Assembly (NCBI GenBank): GCA_951801955.1
Contig: CATOOV010000002.1
Coordinates: 1-64,000 of the forward strand
Direction of reading: 5' to 3'
Source of the DNA: an uncultured Lachnospiraceae bacterium
GTDB lineage: Bacteria > Bacillota > Clostridia > Lachnospirales > Lachnospiraceae
DNA: 64,000 bases
Shown here: positions 61,707 through 64,000 of the stretch, in pieces
Layout: every line of letters begins with the position of its first letter
Numbering within the stretch: the first letter of the stretch is position 1
Program-made: the position numbers and the translations under genes
Notes under the pieces: model-generated
What the model saw: the letters and a program-made list of their open reading frames with translations, nothing else
Told to the model about the DNA's origin: nothing
Databases searched by the model: none

Positions 61707-61887
61707 TTTGATCGTATATCTGTTAGCAAAGCTGGTCCGAACCTAGTGCCAAGATGTTAGTAAACCTGGGAACAGCGCGAAATGCGTCTGAAAACACGCA
61801 AAACCCATATTTTTTAGAAAACCTGCACAGCCCTGGTATAGTGAAAGAAATATTTTACAATGAGGGTTTTGCAATACAAAAGAGGGT

Positions 61888-62820
61888 ATGAAAAATATGG
61901 GGCATTATATGTTAGGCACCCTGATTCGGGACGCCAGGGAACGGCAGAAATTTTCTCAGGAGGAATTAAGTTATGGGATTTGCACCTCCTCTACACTGTC
62001 AAGGATTGAAAACGGGGTGCAGATGCCAGGAAAAAAGATTTTAGAAGGTTTGCTGCAAAGATTAGGGATTACGGATCAGATTTGTGATATTTACCACAGC
62101 CGGGAGGAATTAGAACGGTATGAAATGGAGCAGAATCTGGTTCGGTGCCTAGGGAAAAAACAATTTGCAGAGGCAGAAAGGCTTGCCGACCTTTTGGAAG
62201 ACAAAATACAAAAAGTTCAAAATAAAGAATACAGCCGAAAAATGGAAGATCAGTATCTGAAATTTGCCAGAATATTGATTCGAAAACATCAGGGGGAAAG
62301 TACCCAGAACATATTAAGACAACTATTGGAAGTGATTCACATGACCATTCCTGATTTTGACGGTGTGCATATTAAGACAAGGCTTTTGACCTACCATGAG
62401 ATCAGTATTTTGAACAATATTGGATGCTGTTACCATACGATTGGGAGGAAGTGGGACGCCTTCCAGCTTTTATTAGAATTGAAAGAATATATGGAAAAAT
62501 ATCTGTTGAACGGGCAGGAATTGTCGGTGAAGTATCCAATGATCTTACAGAACTTGTCCTCTTGGATGGGACAGGAAGGATATTATGAAGACGCCCTCGA
62601 ACTCTGCCAGAAGGGAATCGAGTTCTGCATTGAATATGGAAAAATGCATACCTTTCCAATGCTCTTGTGCAATAAAGCATGTGCACTGGCAGAGCTGGGA
62701 CAATATGAGATGTCTAAAGAGATTTTCTATCAGAGTTCTGCCGTATTTCAGGCAATGGGCCAGCAAGAACGTGCGGACCAGGTGAGAAAATATGCCGAGA
62801 ATTATGGCATTTCAGAGTAA
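61888..62820 (+). CDS. XRE-type regulator with TPR-like C-terminus
   Basis: This 310-residue cytoplasmic regulator has an N-terminal XRE helix-turn-helix (LIRDARERQKFSQEELSYGICTSSTLSRIENG, about residues 9-65). A long helical C-terminus follows, with TPR-like repeats (about 150-300, EYYEDALELCQKGIEFC, ALAELGQYEMSKEIFYQS). This layout is that of peptide-responsive or Rgg/PlcR-like regulators in Firmicutes, but a ligand cannot be proved. AGAGGG precedes the ATG. It follows jetC by 180 bases and may or may not regulate it. A polytopic membrane protein begins 650 bases downstream. Confidence 0.85.
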   Translation: MKNMGHYMLGTLIRDARERQKFSQEELSYGICTSSTLSRIENGVQMPGKKILEGLLQRLGITDQICDIYHSREELERYEMEQNLVRCLGKKQFAEAERLADLLEDKIQKVQNKEYSRKMEDQYLKFARILIRKHQGESTQNILRQLLEVIHMTIPDFDGVHIKTRLLTYHEISILNNIGCCYHTIGRKWDAFQLLLELKEYMEKYLLNGQELSVKYPMILQNLSSWMGQEGYYEDALELCQKGIEFCIEYGKMHTFPMLLCNKACALAELGQYEMSKEIFYQSSAVFQAMGQQERADQVRKYAENYGISE

Positions 62821-63074
62821 ACGATTGTTGTGTTAAAAGGTTTCTTCCACATCATCCAGAAAAAAACGGTTGGCTATGTTTTTTTCTGGGTGTGGATTCC
62901 ATGTATTAACACGAACACCTAATCTGGAAGATTTACCAGTAAATCTAGAATATGAAACGAATCTTTTTGGTCTTTCCATAAATTACCACCTCCCCTCTAC
63001 TCCTAAAATGATAGTGGAAAATAACAATTTTTGCCATGTGATAAGGAACAAAAAAATATTTGCACCAGATCATA

Positions 63075-63227
63075 TGAAACTTGTCATGCGATGCATGACG
63101 TGCGCTTCGCATAAGCACGCTGGCAGCGGTCTTGAACAGATGAAAATGGCTTTTGAATCCTCTGAAAGCAGATATAAGCGCTTGCTTTCGGGGTTTTTTA
63201 TCATATAGGATTTGGGTGTCAAAAGGT
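63075..63227 (+). repeat. R3 dispersed repeat, long copy
   Basis: GAAACTTGTCATGCGATGCATGACGTGCGC (from 63076) and TATAGGATTTGGGTGTCAAAAGGT (63204-63227) are shared with 6921-7012 (reverse). About 95 bases separate the blocks here, against about 30 in the other copy. Confidence 0.6.
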
Positions 63228-63261
63228 AGTTCCAGAAAACCTTCTTGAAAAATTGCATAAA

Positions 63262-63300
63262 GAAATTGGTCGCGGGAGTGCGTAAAACGCACATTTGTTC
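63262..63300 (+). repeat. R1 dispersed repeat, 3' end only
   Basis: AAATTGGTCGCGGGAGTGCGTAAAACGCACATTTGTTC matches the last ~38 bases of R1. GTGCGT and ACGCAC form a perfect small hairpin here. A run of nine G (63302-63310) follows directly. Confidence 0.7.
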
Positions 63301-63474
63301 TGGGGGGGGGTAACTGACAATAAATACCAAAAAAAATGCAAACCGTGCCAAGCATATATGTTTGGAGCATATAGTCTGATATAATAAAATGGTACTTACT
63401 GTGAATATTCGTGATCTGAACGGAAGGTTATCGGGTTTGGCTGTTTTAAATACAGATTGGGGGTATGGAAAGAA

Positions 63475-64000
63475 ATGTTAGGCGGTTCTGTGTATATTGC
63501 ATTGATTCGGTTTGTCATAAGCATTGCAGGCGTAATGATATTATTCTTTTTGATGAGTGAACTGAAGTTTGGAAGAAAAAAGTCAATTATTTTGTATAGC
63601 TGTTTTAATATTATATTGCTTATATTTGCCTGCACTTGGTATATGATTGACTGGGAAAGTTGTGTGAAGATGGTGGCTTTTGTGATCTATCTGTCCTTTG
63701 CTGTTTTCTCCATATTTATGAGCAGGGATAAGGTTTTCTTGTCCGTGTATAAGCTTGCGCTGGTATTTTATCTGCTTGCAGTATTCTTAATTACAGGAAT
63801 TGAGGTTGCAATTCTTTTTTTTGACAGGAATGTCTGGGCGGATATTGTCACTAGGATCGTGCTGATTATATTAATGTCTGTGTTTATCGAAAAAAAGATA
63901 AAAAAAGTAATTTTTGGGTTCGCAAATTATGTGGAGACTGAACTTGACCGGTTTAGCATTGTGGTAATGGTTATCAGCATTTTGTTTGGCATAGGGTTTA
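63475..64000 (+). CDS. Polytopic membrane protein, runs off the window (sensor kinase-like)
   Basis: An open frame starts at ATG 63475 (MLGGSVYIALIRFVISIAGVMI) and stays open for 175 codons to the edge. It contains about five to six membrane segments (SIAGVMILFFLM, SIILYSCFNIILLIFACTWY, MVAFVIYLSFAVFSIFM, LALVFYLLAVFLITGIEVAILFF, DIVTRIVLIILMSVFI, FSIVVMVISILFGIGF). This resembles the sensor half of AgrC-type or GHKL histidine kinases, but the kinase part is outside. GGAAAG precedes the start. Its position after an XRE/TPR regulator would fit a signalling locus. Confidence 0.6.
   Translation, partial: MLGGSVYIALIRFVISIAGVMILFFLMSELKFGRKKSIILYSCFNIILLIFACTWYMIDWESCVKMVAFVIYLSFAVFSIFMSRDKVFLSVYKLALVFYLLAVFLITGIEVAILFFDRNVWADIVTRIVLIILMSVFIEKKIKKVIFGFANYVETELDRFSIVVMVISILFGIGF

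Larger units (their letters stand above)
62821..63474. other. Intergenic stretch with R3 and R1 fragments
   Basis: No supported gene. A 112-codon plus-strand frame (62870-63208) has no ribosome binding site and runs through R3 in a frame not conserved in the other copy. I searched by eye for a short pheromone-like peptide gene behind the XRE regulator and saw no convincing one. Confidence 0.45.

Noticed and set aside
62870-63208. 112-codon plus-strand frame
   Set aside because: No ribosome binding site, and its second half is R3 in a frame not kept elsewhere.
1-64000. CRISPR array
   Set aside because: No set of regularly spaced identical 20-40-base repeats was seen. The repeats found are dispersed and structured, or in-frame within a gene.

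Overview
The window looks like chromosome from a low-to-mid GC Gram-positive anaerobe of the class Clostridia, most like Lachnospiraceae. The reasons are strong AGGAGG-type ribosome binding sites, a formate-THF ligase/FolD pair, a B12-dependent MetH with its activation domain on a separate gene, DUF4474/DUF975-type proteins, an L20-leader-like infC-rpmI-rplT operon and Firmicute-type two-component systems. Genus cannot be assigned from sequence alone.

Layout. 1-5.4 kb is a decayed mobilizable element. An IS4-family insertion with a 9-bp target duplication sits next to an oriT-like region, a mobC cut off at its 3' end, a cysteine-rich KTR gene, a MerR/ABC-transporter operon behind a 19-bp-spacer promoter, and a frameshifted tail of another gene. 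5.4-7.2 kb holds a secreted propeller-like protein and a compact Fst/par-like type I toxin-antitoxin locus. 7.2-18 kb is housekeeping: O-acetylhomoserine sulfhydrylase, glycogen synthase, a ClpP-like TepA protein, FtsK, Fhs, FolD and a zinc-ribbon/TPR membrane protein. 18-20 kb has a LysR gene and a cupin gene that both lost their 5' ends at one deletion junction, plus an acetyltransferase. 20-28 kb has PheA, a DUF815 ATPase, the polyphosphate pair Ppx/Ppk, a HAD phosphatase and a PHP phosphoesterase. 28-30.5 kb has tandem paralogous secreted proteins, one of them a remnant. 30.5-32 kb is infC-rpmI-rplT and tRNA-Glu.

32.4-39.3 kb carries the most unusual gene pair: a 1915-residue protein with a C-terminal P-loop NTPase domain and an internal 7 x 20-residue repeat, followed by a 357-residue protein with a degenerate P-loop and a C-terminal HEPN-type RNDLAH motif. 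I propose it as a candidate two-gene NTPase/HEPN system, possibly defensive. 39.4-48.5 kb has a flavodoxin-like reductase, a DUF6033-like protein, the methionine branch (MetF, MetH activation protein, MetH), DUF4474 and calcineurin-like proteins, and a sigma factor apparently fused to an anti-sigma start. 48.6-56 kb has two two-component systems, a cation/proton antiporter, a ClC channel and a DUF975 protein. 56.2-61.7 kb is a Wadjet-like JetA-JetB-JetC SMC operon with no JetD in view. The window ends with an XRE/TPR regulator and the start of a polytopic membrane protein.

Several families of structured, dispersed intergenic repeats (called R1, R2, R3 and P here) recur between these genes. 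R1 keeps its predicted fold while the sequence of one stem changes, so it is a candidate structured RNA or mobile repeat.
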